This document shows positions 8,996 to 18,325 of a stretch of DNA of 64,000 nucleotides, one piece after another (positions within the stretch are counted from its first letter, which is position 1; each line of letters begins with the position of its first letter). Origin of the DNA: Gottschalkia acidurici 9a (lineage in GTDB: Bacteria; Bacillota; Clostridia; Tissierellales; Gottschalkiaceae); contig NC_018664.1 of NCBI RefSeq assembly GCF_000299355.1, forward strand, positions 1,051,115-1,115,114, given 5' to 3'. The notes under the pieces were generated by a model, which made no database searches, was not told the origin of the DNA, and saw nothing but the letters and a program-made list of their open reading frames with translations. The position numbers and the translations under genes are program-made.

Positions 8996-9451
8996 ATGAT
9001 TGAAAAACAATATGTAGTATTTAAACTAGGTGAAGAAGAATATGGGCTAGACATAATGAACGTAAGTGAAATAATTCTTTATCAAGAAACCGTTAAATTA
9101 CCTAATGTTCCTAGCTTTATAGATGGAATAATTAATTATAGGGGAAGTGTAATACCTATTATATGTCTTAAAAAAAGATTTAACATAGAATTGAAAGATA
9201 ATGATCATAATACAAGAATAATCATTATAAATATAAATGATAATCAGGTAGGATTTATAGTTGATGAGGCATCACAAACTATAAAAATAGATGACAATGA
9301 TGTAGATCCTGCTCCTGATATAGTATCTGGTATTGATATAAAGTTTATAACAGGAGTAGGGAAAATTAATGATAGACTAGTTTTACTTGTAGACTTAGAG
9401 AAAGTTCTTACGGATGAAGAAAGAAAAGAAATACATCAAATGAATGTATAA
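8996..9451 (+). CDS. cheW: CheW-like chemotaxis coupling protein
   Basis: The 151-residue protein is a single CheW domain: QYVVFKLGEEEYGLDI near residue 4, the VPSFIDGIINYRGSVIPII segment at about 38-56, and QVGFIVDEAS near 83. It has no extra domains. CheW bridges chemoreceptors and the CheA kinase at the inner membrane. No cheA, receptor or flagellar gene is in the window, so this is an isolated copy. The ATG follows aggggga. The M18 aminopeptidase begins 18 bases after the stop, so the two are probably one transcript without an obvious functional link. Confidence 0.87.
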   Translation: MIEKQYVVFKLGEEEYGLDIMNVSEIILYQETVKLPNVPSFIDGIINYRGSVIPIICLKKRFNIELKDNDHNTRIIIININDNQVGFIVDEASQTIKIDDNDVDPAPDIVSGIDIKFITGVGKINDRLVLLVDLEKVLTDEERKEIHQMNV

Positions 9452-9469
9452 TATATTGGAGGTTTTAAG

Positions 9470-10900
9470 ATGATAAAAAAAACAGATGGTAAGGCACTTC
9501 AAGAGAAGTTAACTCATAAATGGAGAAATGTTTGGGAAGAGTTAGAAGATAGTCAATTAGATATAGTTAAAAATATGGGAGAAGAGTATAAAATTTTTCT
9601 AGACAAAGGAAAGACAGAGAGAGAAGTAGTTAGCAATATAGTAAAAATGGCAGAAGAGAATGGATATGTAAGTTTAGAAAGTATTATTAAAAAGAAAATA
9701 AAAGTGGTTCCAGGCACTAAAATATATGCAAATAATAAAGATAAATCGGTAGCTATGTTTATTATTGGAAAAGAAAAAATAGAAGATGGTATGAATATCA
9801 TAGCATCTCATGTAGACTCTCCAAGAATAGATCTAAAACAATTTCCACTGTATGAGCAAGATGGACTAGGACTTCTTAAAACTCACTATTACGGTGGTGT
9901 TAAAAAGTATCAATGGGTAACTTTACCACTATCACTTCATGGAGTAGTTATAAAGTCAAATGGAGAAAAAATACATATAACTATAGGTGAAGATGAAAAA
10001 GATCCTGTATTCTTTATAACAGATCTTTTACCACATCTTGCGAAAGATCAAATGGAAAAAAAGATGGGTGAAGGAATTACCGGTGAAGGATTAAATATAC
10101 TGTTCGGAAGTATACCATATAATGATAGTGAAATAAGCGAGAAAGTAAAATTAAATATACTAAATATATTAAATGAGAAATATGGAATAATGGAACAAGA
10201 TTTCACTACAGCAGAATTTGAAATAGTGCCAGCTGGAAAAGCTAGAGATGTAGGTATAGATAGAAGTATGATAGGTGGATACGGTCAAGATGACAGAGTC
10301 TGTGTATATACATCGCTAAAATCAATGCTAGATACAAGCACTCCTAATAGGACAGCAGTAGCATTATTTTCAGATAAAGAAGAGGTTGGAAGTTTAGGAA
10401 ATACAGGTATGGAATCAAGATTTTTTGAGAATGCAGTAGCGGAAATTATTAACTTAACAGAAGAAAGTTATAATGAGCTTAAGCTAAAAAGAGCATTAGC
10501 AAATTCTAAAGTTTTATCAGCAGATACAGTAGGAGCATTTGACCCGAATTATCCAGATGTATTAGATAAAAGAAATTCACCGTTTTTAGGAAAAGGAATT
10601 TGTTTAGTTAAGTACACTGGTGCAAGAGGTAAGTCATCTACAAACGATGCAAATTCAGAATATATTAGTGAAATAAGAAAGATATTTAATAATAATAATA
10701 TTATTTGGCAGATGGGAGAATTAGGGAAAGTAGATCAAGGCGGTGGAGGAACTATCGCATATATATTAGCCAACTATGGTGCTGAAGTAGTTGACTGTGG
10801 AGTTAGCTTATTAAGTGTTCACGGACCCTTTGAGATATCAAGTAAAGCTGATATTTATATGACTTATGAAGGCTATAAAGCTTTCTATAAAGAAGCATAA
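9470..10900 (+). CDS. M18-family zinc aminopeptidase
   Basis: The 476-residue protein shows the M18 metal and active-site signatures: SHVDSPR near residue 107, YGGVKKYQW near 142, QDDRV near 275, DKEEVGS near 306 with the catalytic glutamates, SADTVGAFDPNY near 346 and the terminal LSVHGPFEISSKADIY near 443, whose His is a zinc ligand. Family members form large cytosolic dodecamers that remove N-terminal residues, often acidic ones. The long, about 470-residue clostridial form seen here fits. The ATG follows ggaggt. It lies 18 bases after cheW and ends at a perfect hairpin facing the convergent LysR gene. Confidence 0.9.
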   Translation: MIKKTDGKALQEKLTHKWRNVWEELEDSQLDIVKNMGEEYKIFLDKGKTEREVVSNIVKMAEENGYVSLESIIKKKIKVVPGTKIYANNKDKSVAMFIIGKEKIEDGMNIIASHVDSPRIDLKQFPLYEQDGLGLLKTHYYGGVKKYQWVTLPLSLHGVVIKSNGEKIHITIGEDEKDPVFFITDLLPHLAKDQMEKKMGEGITGEGLNILFGSIPYNDSEISEKVKLNILNILNEKYGIMEQDFTTAEFEIVPAGKARDVGIDRSMIGGYGQDDRVCVYTSLKSMLDTSTPNRTAVALFSDKEEVGSLGNTGMESRFFENAVAEIINLTEESYNELKLKRALANSKVLSADTVGAFDPNYPDVLDKRNSPFLGKGICLVKYTGARGKSSTNDANSEYISEIRKIFNNNNIIWQMGELGKVDQGGGGTIAYILANYGAEVVDCGVSLLSVHGPFEISSKADIYMTYEGYKAFYKEA

Positions 10901-10914
10901 TATACAGAAATAAA

Positions 10915-10944
10915 TTAAGGGGTTGTTAAGTAACAACCCCTTAA
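10915..10944. terminator. Palindromic terminator between convergent genes
   Basis: Thirteen-base arms, ttaaggggttgtt and its complement, enclose aagt between the aminopeptidase and the convergent LysR gene. Neither side has a long T run. Confidence 0.7.
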
Positions 10945-10959
10945 AAATAATTATTATAA

Positions 10960-11883
10960 TTACAAACAATCATATTTATCAATATATTCCACTACGAAGT
11001 CTTTGAAAGTTTTACTTAAAGGCGATAGTTGTCTTTTCTTATGATAAACGAAGTAGAAAGTTCTTTTGAGCTCGAAACCTTTTATGGAAAACGGTTTCAA
11101 TAGTCCCATCTCAACTTCACGACGAATAGATTTTTCTGAAGTAAAACTAACTCCTAAACCCATTTCAACAAACCTTTTAATAGCATCATTATCATCAATA
11201 TAAGCTATAACCTTTAAGTCCTCAATATCTATATTGTTTTCTTCGAATTGAGTTTCAATTAAGTGTCTAGAACCAGATCCCTTTTCTCTAAGAATAATCT
11301 TTTCATTGAGCAAAAATTGAGGATCTAATTCTGTATAATTATCCCAAGGATAGTCATTGTTATTAGGAGTAATAAGACATAACTCATCATCAATTAGCTT
11401 TATATATTCTAAATGCGGAGAATTAAAATCAGCACCTATTATACCAAAATCAGTATCACCTTCTATTATACTGTCAACTACGTTCTTAGAGTCATAGTCT
11501 GTTATTGAAAAAGTAACGTCAGGATATTTGTTTATAAAATCTTTTAGTAAAACTGGCAATACATAATGTCTTGGAATAGAGCTAATACTAATCTCTAAGT
11601 GACCCTGTATTCTTCCCTTATATACGCCAAGGTCAAACTGAGCCATGTTGCGCATATTTACAATATTAAGAGCGTATTTATATAATAAGTCACCAGCACC
11701 AGTAGGTGATATGGATTTTCCAGATCTATTTAATAAAATAGTGCCTAATTCGTTCTCTAAATTTTGTATATGACTAGTTATAGTTGGTTGAGTAAGATAT
11801 AATTTTTGTGCTGCTTTTGAGAAACTTTTCAACTTTACAACTTGTATAAATGTCTCTAGTTGTCTAAAGTCCAAACATATCAC
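10960..11883 (-). CDS. LysR-family transcriptional regulator
   Basis: The protein has an N-terminal winged helix (LDFRQLETFIQVVKLKSFS, then AAQKLYLTQPTITSHIQNLE) and a type-2 periplasmic-binding effector domain, with GHLEISISSIPRHYVLP near residue 95 and a conserved REKGSGSR near 200. The motif order resembles CysB/CysL-like and selenium-metabolism-associated LysR regulators of clostridia. No target gene is adjacent, since its divergent neighbour is a tRNA. Two starts are possible. ATG 11883 lies only about 2 nt from the ggtgat site, whereas the in-frame TTG at 11874 is about 10 nt from it and would begin with DFRQLETF as family members do. I think the TTG is more likely. Confidence 0.85.
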   Translation of the reverse strand: MICLDFRQLETFIQVVKLKSFSKAAQKLYLTQPTITSHIQNLENELGTILLNRSGKSISPTGAGDLLYKYALNIVNMRNMAQFDLGVYKGRIQGHLEISISSIPRHYVLPVLLKDFINKYPDVTFSITDYDSKNVVDSIIEGDTDFGIIGADFNSPHLEYIKLIDDELCLITPNNNDYPWDNYTELDPQFLLNEKIILREKGSGSRHLIETQFEENNIDIEDLKVIAYIDDNDAIKRFVEMGLGVSFTSEKSIRREVEMGLLKPFSIKGFELKRTFYFVYHKKRQLSPLSKTFKDFVVEYIDKYDCL

Positions 11884-12062
11884 CGCTTTCTAAAATTTTT
11901 CATAAAAATACTTTATACAACTATATATGCTAAAATCTTCTTTATTAAGTATACAATAAAGAATTAACACTATCAAGTTGCTAAAAATTTAAAGTCGCAT
12001 AAAATAAAACACACTTCGAAAATTAGCATCAAAGTGTGTGCATTAAAAAGCTTATTTAATTA

Positions 12063-12147
12063 TGGTGCCTGTGAGAGGACTCGAACCTCCACACCCAGAA
12101 GGTATTCGATTTTGAGTCGAACGCGTCTGCCATTCCGCCACACAGGC
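12063..12147 (-). tRNA. tRNA-Leu (anticodon CAA)
   Basis: The reverse complement folds as an 85-nt class II tRNA with acceptor gcctgtg paired to cacaggc and encoded CCA. The anticodon stem ttcga/tcgaa holds loop ctcaaaa, giving anticodon CAA for UUG codons. It also has a variable arm and a T-arm containing ggttcgagtcc. Confidence 0.95.
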
Positions 12148-12165
12148 TCAATCTATAATAGAAAA

Positions 12166-12194
12166 ATATTATCACAAAAGTTAAAGAAAATCAA
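12166..12194 (-). promoter_or_regulatory. Promoter of tRNA-Leu(CAA)
   Basis: On the minus strand TTGATT (12194-12189) and TAATAT (12171-12166) are 17 nt apart, placing initiation roughly 10 nt before the tRNA 5' end. Confidence 0.75.
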
Positions 12195-12297
12195 TAATAT
12201 ATATAAAAATAAATATTATTTTTAATTACTAATGTATTTAAATATGTTATAATTAATATCGTTGATATTATATAAAAATAATCATGGTGGTGATAAG

Positions 12298-13251
12298 ATG
12301 GATCCAGTAACTCATGGAATTATAGGGTTAGGGATAGCTACGTTAAGTGGAGAACCAAGTACTATAAATCCTATAACTATAGGATCAATTTTAGGTGCGA
12401 TGTCTCCTGATATAGACATAGTCATGAAATATTGGGGAGATTATAAATATTTAAAACATCATAGAGGGCCTACACATTCGATTATTGCACTAGTACTCTT
12501 ATCTTTGGTAATATCGGCAGGACTGTTTTTTCTCTTTGATGGATATACGTTCACAAAAATTTTCATATGGACATTTTTAGGTGGACTATCGCATACTTTC
12601 TTTGATGGACTAAACTCATATGGAGTTAGGCCCTTTATGCCTTTTACAAAAAGAAAATATTTGGCAAACTTATTAATGCTTTATGATCCTATATTAACAG
12701 TTCTATCAATATCTTTAGTTTTTCTTGATATAGATAGAATGTCAAAAATCATAATAGCGTTAACTACAGTTTCAATTTATATACTTTTCAGAGCTAAAGC
12801 TAGAGATAAGGCTTATAGATTTTTATTAAGAAAATATAAATTAAATATATTAACAGACAAAGTATATGTATTACCTGACCTAATGAATTTTCTGAAATGG
12901 GATTTTGTAATAGAGACTAGTACTTACAAACTAGTGGGTAAAATAAATTTTATAACTAATAAACTACAGATTATAAAGACTTTACAAAATACGGATCATG
13001 GATTAATAGAACAAGCACATTCAACTGAGCTAGGTCTATACTTTAAGGAGTTCACATCTTCAATTATTCATACAGAAGTAACTGAGGAAGATGACAAAGT
13101 TGTATTAAAACTTATAGATTTAAGATACTATATTAAAAGTGACTTCATGCACCATGCTACGATAGAATTTAATAGTGATAGAGAACATACTAGATCTGTT
13201 TTTCATCCATATAAATATGAAAAGCAGATATTGGTAGAAGAAAGTATATAA
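12298..13251 (+). CDS. DUF457/YdjM-like membrane protein (putative metal-dependent hydrolase)
   Basis: The 317-residue protein starts at the ATG behind ggtggtgat. An in-frame upstream ATG at 12262 lacks a site. It opens MDPVTHGIIGLGIATL and has the family signatures: SPDIDI near residue 38, HHRGPTHS near 58-65, and GGLSHTFFDGLNSYG near 100 with further His and Asp residues. About five hydrophobic helices fill the first 170 residues, followed by a soluble C-terminal portion. The family is annotated as membrane-bound metal-dependent hydrolases from the His/Asp pattern, and the substrate is unknown. It is a lone gene ending in a good terminator. Confidence 0.85.
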   Translation: MDPVTHGIIGLGIATLSGEPSTINPITIGSILGAMSPDIDIVMKYWGDYKYLKHHRGPTHSIIALVLLSLVISAGLFFLFDGYTFTKIFIWTFLGGLSHTFFDGLNSYGVRPFMPFTKRKYLANLLMLYDPILTVLSISLVFLDIDRMSKIIIALTTVSIYILFRAKARDKAYRFLLRKYKLNILTDKVYVLPDLMNFLKWDFVIETSTYKLVGKINFITNKLQIIKTLQNTDHGLIEQAHSTELGLYFKEFTSSIIHTEVTEEDDKVVLKLIDLRYYIKSDFMHHATIEFNSDREHTRSVFHPYKYEKQILVEESI

Positions 13252-13257
13252 TATAAC

Positions 13258-13284
13258 AAAAAGACTCTTAAACAGAGTCTTTTT
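13258..13284 (+). terminator. Rho-independent terminator
   Basis: Arms aaaaagactct and agagtcttttt enclose taaac, directly after the DUF457 gene. Confidence 0.92.
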
Positions 13285-13533
13285 GTTTGCTCAAAATAAA
13301 ATTTGTATTTTAGACTTAATATTTTAATAGAGAAATGTGTAATTGAATTTAAAGAAAATATTGAATAAGTTTAAAAACATTTATGCAAAAGATAAACTGC
13401 AAAAAAGAATTTAATAAAGAATTGAAAAATGGTATAATCGTATCGAAACTAAAATATGAAAAAACTAGCTATAATCTCGATAATATTCACAAGTAACTAA
13501 ATACACTAAGCAAGTATGATGAAAGGAGACTTT

Positions 13534-14430
13534 ATGAAAGTAAAAACTCGAAAACTGCTCTTTGCAACAATCGTTACATACACGATTTTAACATTATATT
13601 TTATGTTCCTAGGTTTTAATCGTTTGGAACATGTTACCGGTCAAAGTGGATACATCTTTATGCTTATTCCGTCTGGGGTTCTTCTGAGGTTTCCTAAAAT
13701 GACTTTTTCATGAATATACGACTTTGGAAACATTGCTGCGTTCATACCTTTTGGTTTGTTATTCCCGCTCTTATACCGTATCAGTTTTAGAAAATTCATC
13801 ACTAAGTTTATCCTAGTGATTCTAGCTCTTGAGACGATCCAGTCATTAACTCATCTTGGCACGTTTGATGTAGATGATGTGATATCTAATACAATAGGTG
13901 CAGCTATAGGATATGTCGTTTATAGGATTGGTTTTTCTCCAACCATTACCTTCAAAAAACTCATTGCTTCTGCTCTGTCTGTTATAGTGCTTCTATTTGG
14001 AGTTATCGCTATGTCTGAATCTATTGCTTATACACTGGAAAAGGGGGAGGCGCTGAACAACTTGGAGGAGCAAAACGGAAGAATGCCACTGGTTGATAAT
14101 ATTCCAAGCTTTACCGTAGCAGGTGAAACAATAAAACCTAAGATAAACTTGTATAGCAGTGAAAATGGAGAAAGCACAACCTATACCTATAATCTTAGTA
14201 ACAAAAATGATGTTATGTTCTATTCTACCATTGGAATTGCTGACGGTAAGGATTTCAAGGGAGAAGTGATTATCATAAGGGATGGAAATATAGTTGTCCA
14301 GTATAATGAGGTTTATAATCAAGCTATAGAGAATTTGGTAATACACTTAAATAATGCTAATGAAATTAAGATTATTATTTCTGGTAATGCTAAGCTATGG
14401 GATGTTGGGTTAAGTGAAGAAAAACATTAG
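13534..14430 (+). pseudogene. VanZ-family membrane protein with an in-frame TGA
   Basis: ATG 13534 behind aaaggaga opens a frame that stops at TGA 13711-13713 and continues in the same frame to 14430. Joined, it encodes a VanZ-like protein: an N-terminal helix, GFNRLEHVTG, FMLIPSGVL, then IYDFGNIAAFIPFG and ETIQSLTHLGTFDVDDVISNT, and a soluble C-terminal domain with a GETIKPKINLYSSE stretch. The TGA falls where family members often carry an aromatic residue, so TGG to TGA is the simplest explanation. Codon use is richer in C and G than in the neighbours (many CTT, ATC and CGT codons), which suggests recent acquisition. If TGA is a true stop, only a 59-residue fragment would be made. Confidence 0.75.
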
Positions 14431-15037
14431 TGGGAGTAATAGGAAAATCAAGAAACCTTAATTCCCGTCAGATTGTTAAATATATTAGAGGTCATGATCA
14501 ACTTCGGATAAAGAGTGTGATAAATTGATGGTAGATTATGGAGTTAACTATAGTCTACCTATTTTTATGTTTAAATTAAGAGCTGAGTTATATAAATACT
14601 TTTATAATAAAACAGCCTATGTAAGTAGAAATAGAGGATAAACAATAAAAAAGTGTAAAATGCTTAAAATATATTTTCTTATAATGCTAGGAATTCTCTT
14701 AATGGAGTAGAGAATCTAGTTTTAGAATCTAGTTTTAAAATGTGAAGATATTAGAGGGGAGTAACATATAAAAGAAGAAAAAGTTAAAATGGTATGATAT
14801 AATAAAACAAAGATAATTCATTTGCTTTTAAGGGTAAGGGTCAATATTATTTTACCCAATATAGAATAATGTACTTTAAGATAAATTAAAAACATAAGGG
14901 GACTAATTGTGTAAATAACATGTATTTATATAGTTATAATATTATATGAAAGTAAGTTTAACGGAATGTTTTTTCATATATACTTAACATATGTAATTAA
15001 AGGGATGTAAATACTTATATTCTAAGGAGATGATTTT
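14431..15037 (+). other. Intergenic region upstream of polA
   Basis: It holds a terminator for the vanZ remnant (14530-14565) and a 13-bp unit, agaatctagtttt, repeated exactly twice in tandem at 14711-14736. The remainder is AT-rich leader sequence, with the aaggaga site of polA at 15024-15030. I see no gene. Confidence 0.6.
14530..14565 (+). terminator. Terminator downstream of the vanZ remnant
   Basis: Arms ggtagattatgg and ctatagtctacc (12 pairs, two G-U) enclose agttaa, with tattttt following. Confidence 0.8.
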
Positions 15038-17707
15038 TTGAGTTCTAAAAAACTAATGATAATAGACGGAAATAGTTTATTACATAGAGCTTTCTACGCG
15101 TTACCACCACTTTCTACAGCTGAAGGTATATATACAAATGGAGTATACGGATTTTTAACAATGTTCTATAAAGTTATAGATGAGTATAAACCAGACTACA
15201 TAAGTGTGGTATTTGATAAAAAAGGGCCAACATTTAGACATAAGGAGTTCGCGGACTATAAAGCTGGAAGAGCTAAAACCCCTGATGAATTATTAACTCA
15301 ATTTCCTATACTTAAAGAGGTGTTAGATAAACTAAATATAAGTAGACTTGAGTTAGATGGGTTTGAGGCAGATGATTTGGCTGGAACGTTGGTAAAAATG
15401 GGAGAAGAACAAGGGTTAAACGTTATTGCAGTGTCGGGAGATAAAGACTATTTACAACTTGCAAGTGAAAAAACTAGTATTCTTTTAACTAGAAAAGGAA
15501 TTACGGAATTAGAAATATATGATTATGATGAAGTTGTGAAAAGATATGAGATGACTCCTAAGCAGTTTATAGACTTAAAGGGATTAATGGGTGATAAATC
15601 GGATAATATTCCTGGGGTGCCAGGAATCGGAGAGAAAACAGGAGTTAAACTTTTAAAGGAATTTAAGACCATAGAAGGAATATACGAAAATATAGATAGT
15701 CTGAGAGGCAAGATGAAAGAAAATCTAGTGGAATATAGGAATCAAGCGTTTATGAGTAGAAGACTATCTGAAATAATAACTACTATACCGCTAAATATAG
15801 ATATAGAGGACATGAAGATAAAAGAGCCTAATTATGAAGAGATAAGTGAGCTATATCAAAAATTAGAGTTTAAAAGTCTCTTGGAAAAAATAGGTGGCAA
15901 TTATACAGATAATAAGAGTGAAGAAATAGTTGAATTAGAATATAAAATAATAGACAAAATAGAAGATGTAGAAAAAGTATATAGTGAAATAAAAAAGTCA
16001 GGAGAATTGACATTTAAGACTTCATTTGAAAATAATCCTCTTACAGGAGAAGTTCTGGGTTTAGCAATTAAGTATGATCCTAAAGATAATTATTATATTA
16101 ATTTAGAGGAAATAGATAAGGAAGTTTTCTTTGATATTTCTAAGGAAATATTAGAGGACAGAGATATAAAGAAAATAAGTCATAATATAAAAGAAGATAT
16201 AATAATACTTTTAAGGTACGGTATAGATTTACAAGGTATTGACTTTGATAGCATGATAGCACAGTATCTAATTAATCCTTCACAAAGTAATTATGATATA
16301 AACCTATTAACTAAAGAGTATTTAAAAAGAGACATTCATAGTGAAGAAGATATTTTAGGAAAAGGTAAAAGTAAAAACTTTAAAGACTTGGACATTGAAG
16401 AAACTTCAAAATTCTTTGTAAATATAGTAGATAGCATATTCAATATAAGACCTACTATAGAAATAATTCTTAAAGAACAAGAGATGGAAGAGTTGTTCTA
16501 TGACGTAGAAATTCCTTTAGCTACTGTACTAGCTGATATGGAGTATAGAGGATTTACAGTTGATCTTGAAAGCTTAAAGGAATTAGGAAATGAATTTGAT
16601 AAGAAAATAGAAATTTTAACAGCAGAAATATATAAATACTCTGAAACAGAATTTAATATAAACTCTCCTAAACAGCTAGGAGAAATTCTGTTCAATAAAT
16701 TAGAGCTTCCAGTTATAAAAAAGACTAAAACAGGATATTCAACTAATGCAGAGGTTCTAGAAAAACTCATAGATAGTCATCCTATAGTTGAAAAGATATT
16801 AGAATATAGGCAAATAGTGAAATTGAAGAGTACGTATGTAGATGGACTTATAAATGTAATGGATAAAAACACTAATAAAGTTCACTCAAGCTTTAATCAG
16901 ACTATAACAACTACTGGAAGAATAAGTAGTACCGAGCCTAACCTACAAAATATACCTATAAGAACTGAAGAAGGAAGGAAAATTAGGAAAGTATTTATAC
17001 CTAAAAGTGAAGACTATACTTTAGCAGATGCAGATTATTCTCAGATAGAATTAAGAGTTTTGGCTCATCTATCTAATGACCCGAAACTTATAGAAGCGTT
17101 TTTTACTGGAGAGGATATACATAGGAGAACAGCCTCGGAAGTATTCGATGTACCACTTGATGAAGTAACGTCAACAATGAGAAGCAATGCTAAAGCAGTT
17201 AACTTTGGAATAATATATGGAATAAGTGATTTTGGCCTTTCTAGAGACTTAAATATAAGTAGAAAACAGTCAAAAGAATATATAGATAATTACTTTGAAA
17301 GATATACAAATGTTAAAGGATTTATGGACTCTATAATAAAAGATGGAAAGAAAAAAGGATATGTTGAAACAATTTTAAAAAGAAGAAGATACTTGCCGGA
17401 GCTTAGTTCTAGAAACTTTAATATAAGATCATTTGGTGAAAGAATGGCTATGAATACACCTATACAAGGAAGTGCTGCTGATATAATTAAAGTTGCTATG
17501 GTTGGGGTATACTATGAGCTTAAGCAAAGAAAACTTAAATCTAGATTAATACTTCAGGTTCATGATGAGCTCATAGTAGAAGCATATAAAGATGAAATAG
17601 AGGAAGTTAAAGAGTTACTAAGAAATATTATGGAGAAATCTATAAAACTTAATGTTCCATTGAAAGTGGACATGAAGACGGGTGACAGTTGGTATGAAAC
17701 AAAATAA
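15038..17707 (+). CDS. polA: DNA polymerase I
   Basis: The 889-residue protein starts at TTG 15038 behind taaggagatg. Residues 1 to about 290 are the 5'-3' exonuclease, with MIIDGNSLLHRAFYAL, FDKKGPTFRH, DGFEADDLAG and LMGDKSDNIPGVPGIGEKTG. The central region keeps the 3'-5' exonuclease fold but lacks its acidic metal ligands, reading TFKTSFENNPLTG where DTETD-type residues are expected. It is therefore probably non-proofreading, as in Bacillus. The polymerase domain has TTTGRISSTEPNLQNIP, DYSQIELR with the catalytic Asp at residue 666, RSNAKAVNFGIIYG and LQVHDELIVE. It fills gaps in repair and replaces RNA primers. coaE overlaps its end by 14 bases. Confidence 0.96.
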   Translation: MSSKKLMIIDGNSLLHRAFYALPPLSTAEGIYTNGVYGFLTMFYKVIDEYKPDYISVVFDKKGPTFRHKEFADYKAGRAKTPDELLTQFPILKEVLDKLNISRLELDGFEADDLAGTLVKMGEEQGLNVIAVSGDKDYLQLASEKTSILLTRKGITELEIYDYDEVVKRYEMTPKQFIDLKGLMGDKSDNIPGVPGIGEKTGVKLLKEFKTIEGIYENIDSLRGKMKENLVEYRNQAFMSRRLSEIITTIPLNIDIEDMKIKEPNYEEISELYQKLEFKSLLEKIGGNYTDNKSEEIVELEYKIIDKIEDVEKVYSEIKKSGELTFKTSFENNPLTGEVLGLAIKYDPKDNYYINLEEIDKEVFFDISKEILEDRDIKKISHNIKEDIIILLRYGIDLQGIDFDSMIAQYLINPSQSNYDINLLTKEYLKRDIHSEEDILGKGKSKNFKDLDIEETSKFFVNIVDSIFNIRPTIEIILKEQEMEELFYDVEIPLATVLADMEYRGFTVDLESLKELGNEFDKKIEILTAEIYKYSETEFNINSPKQLGEILFNKLELPVIKKTKTGYSTNAEVLEKLIDSHPIVEKILEYRQIVKLKSTYVDGLINVMDKNTNKVHSSFNQTITTTGRISSTEPNLQNIPIRTEEGRKIRKVFIPKSEDYTLADADYSQIELRVLAHLSNDPKLIEAFFTGEDIHRRTASEVFDVPLDEVTSTMRSNAKAVNFGIIYGISDFGLSRDLNISRKQSKEYIDNYFERYTNVKGFMDSIIKDGKKKGYVETILKRRRYLPELSSRNFNIRSFGERMAMNTPIQGSAADIIKVAMVGVYYELKQRKLKSRLILQVHDELIVEAYKDEIEEVKELLRNIMEKSIKLNVPLKVDMKTGDSWYETK

Positions 17708-18308
17708 AGCGAAAGTAATAGGACTTACGGGAGGTATAGCTACAGGCAAGAGCACAGTGTCTAATATTTTAAAAGAAAAAGGATTTAAAATAATAGACGC
17801 AGATAAGATTGCAAGAGAGATTGTAGAAGTTGGAAGTCCAGCATATAAAAAAATATTAGATTATTTCGGAGAAAGTATCTTAAATAATGATGAAACTATA
17901 AATAGAGTATATTTAGGGCAAAAGATATTTAATAGTCAAACATTAAGGGCTAAAGTAAATGATATAACTCATCCTTATATTATAGAAAAAATAAGTAAGG
18001 AGATTGGACTTTATAGTTCAGAAGACATTATATTTTTAGATGTACCATTATTATTAGAAACTATAGATAAGTTCGAAGCAAAAGGAATATGTATAGATAA
18101 ACTATGGATAGTATACTGTGATGAAAAAACAGAAATAGAAAGACTAATGATTAGAAATAACTTAAGTTATGAAGAAGCGGTAAAAAGAGTAAGCGCACAA
18201 ATGTCTATAGAGGAAAAGAAGGAATTAGCAGATACTATTATAGATAACACAAAAGATATGGAAACTCTAATTGAAAACATAGAAAAAGCTTTAAAAGAAA
18301 TCTCGTAG
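17694..18308 (+). CDS. coaE: Dephospho-CoA kinase
   Basis: The 204-residue protein has P-loop GLTGGIATGKSTV at about residues 9-21, DADKIARE near 38, HPYIIE and FLDVPLLLE near 110, and the lid motif RLMIRNNLS. It phosphorylates dephospho-CoA in the last step of CoA synthesis. The ATG at 17694 lies nine bases after gggtg, inside polA. An in-frame GTG at 17682 is less well placed. The overlap with polA and the 17-base gap to the transglycosylase indicate one operon, an arrangement common in Firmicutes. Confidence 0.93.
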   Translation: MKQNKAKVIGLTGGIATGKSTVSNILKEKGFKIIDADKIAREIVEVGSPAYKKILDYFGESILNNDETINRVYLGQKIFNSQTLRAKVNDITHPYIIEKISKEIGLYSSEDIIFLDVPLLLETIDKFEAKGICIDKLWIVYCDEKTEIERLMIRNNLSYEEAVKRVSAQMSIEEKKELADTIIDNTKDMETLIENIEKALKEIS

Positions 18309-18325
18309 TATCTGAGGTGATATAT

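Noticed and set aside
12034-12225. Plus-strand open frame of 63 codons containing CERTRTSTPRRYS
   Set aside because: It is the antisense of tRNA-Leu(CAA); this peptide pattern is a well-known artefact of tRNA-Leu genes.
3041-13713. TGA read as an amino acid (the two in-frame stops at 3047 and 13711 are both TGA)
   Set aside because: sigF and rnfD end in TGA at the correct family length, so TGA is a normal stop. No selenocysteine family or insertion element is apparent at either site.
14711-14736. 13-bp unit repeated twice
   Set aside because: Too short and isolated to be a CRISPR or functional iteron array; noted within the intergenic entry only.
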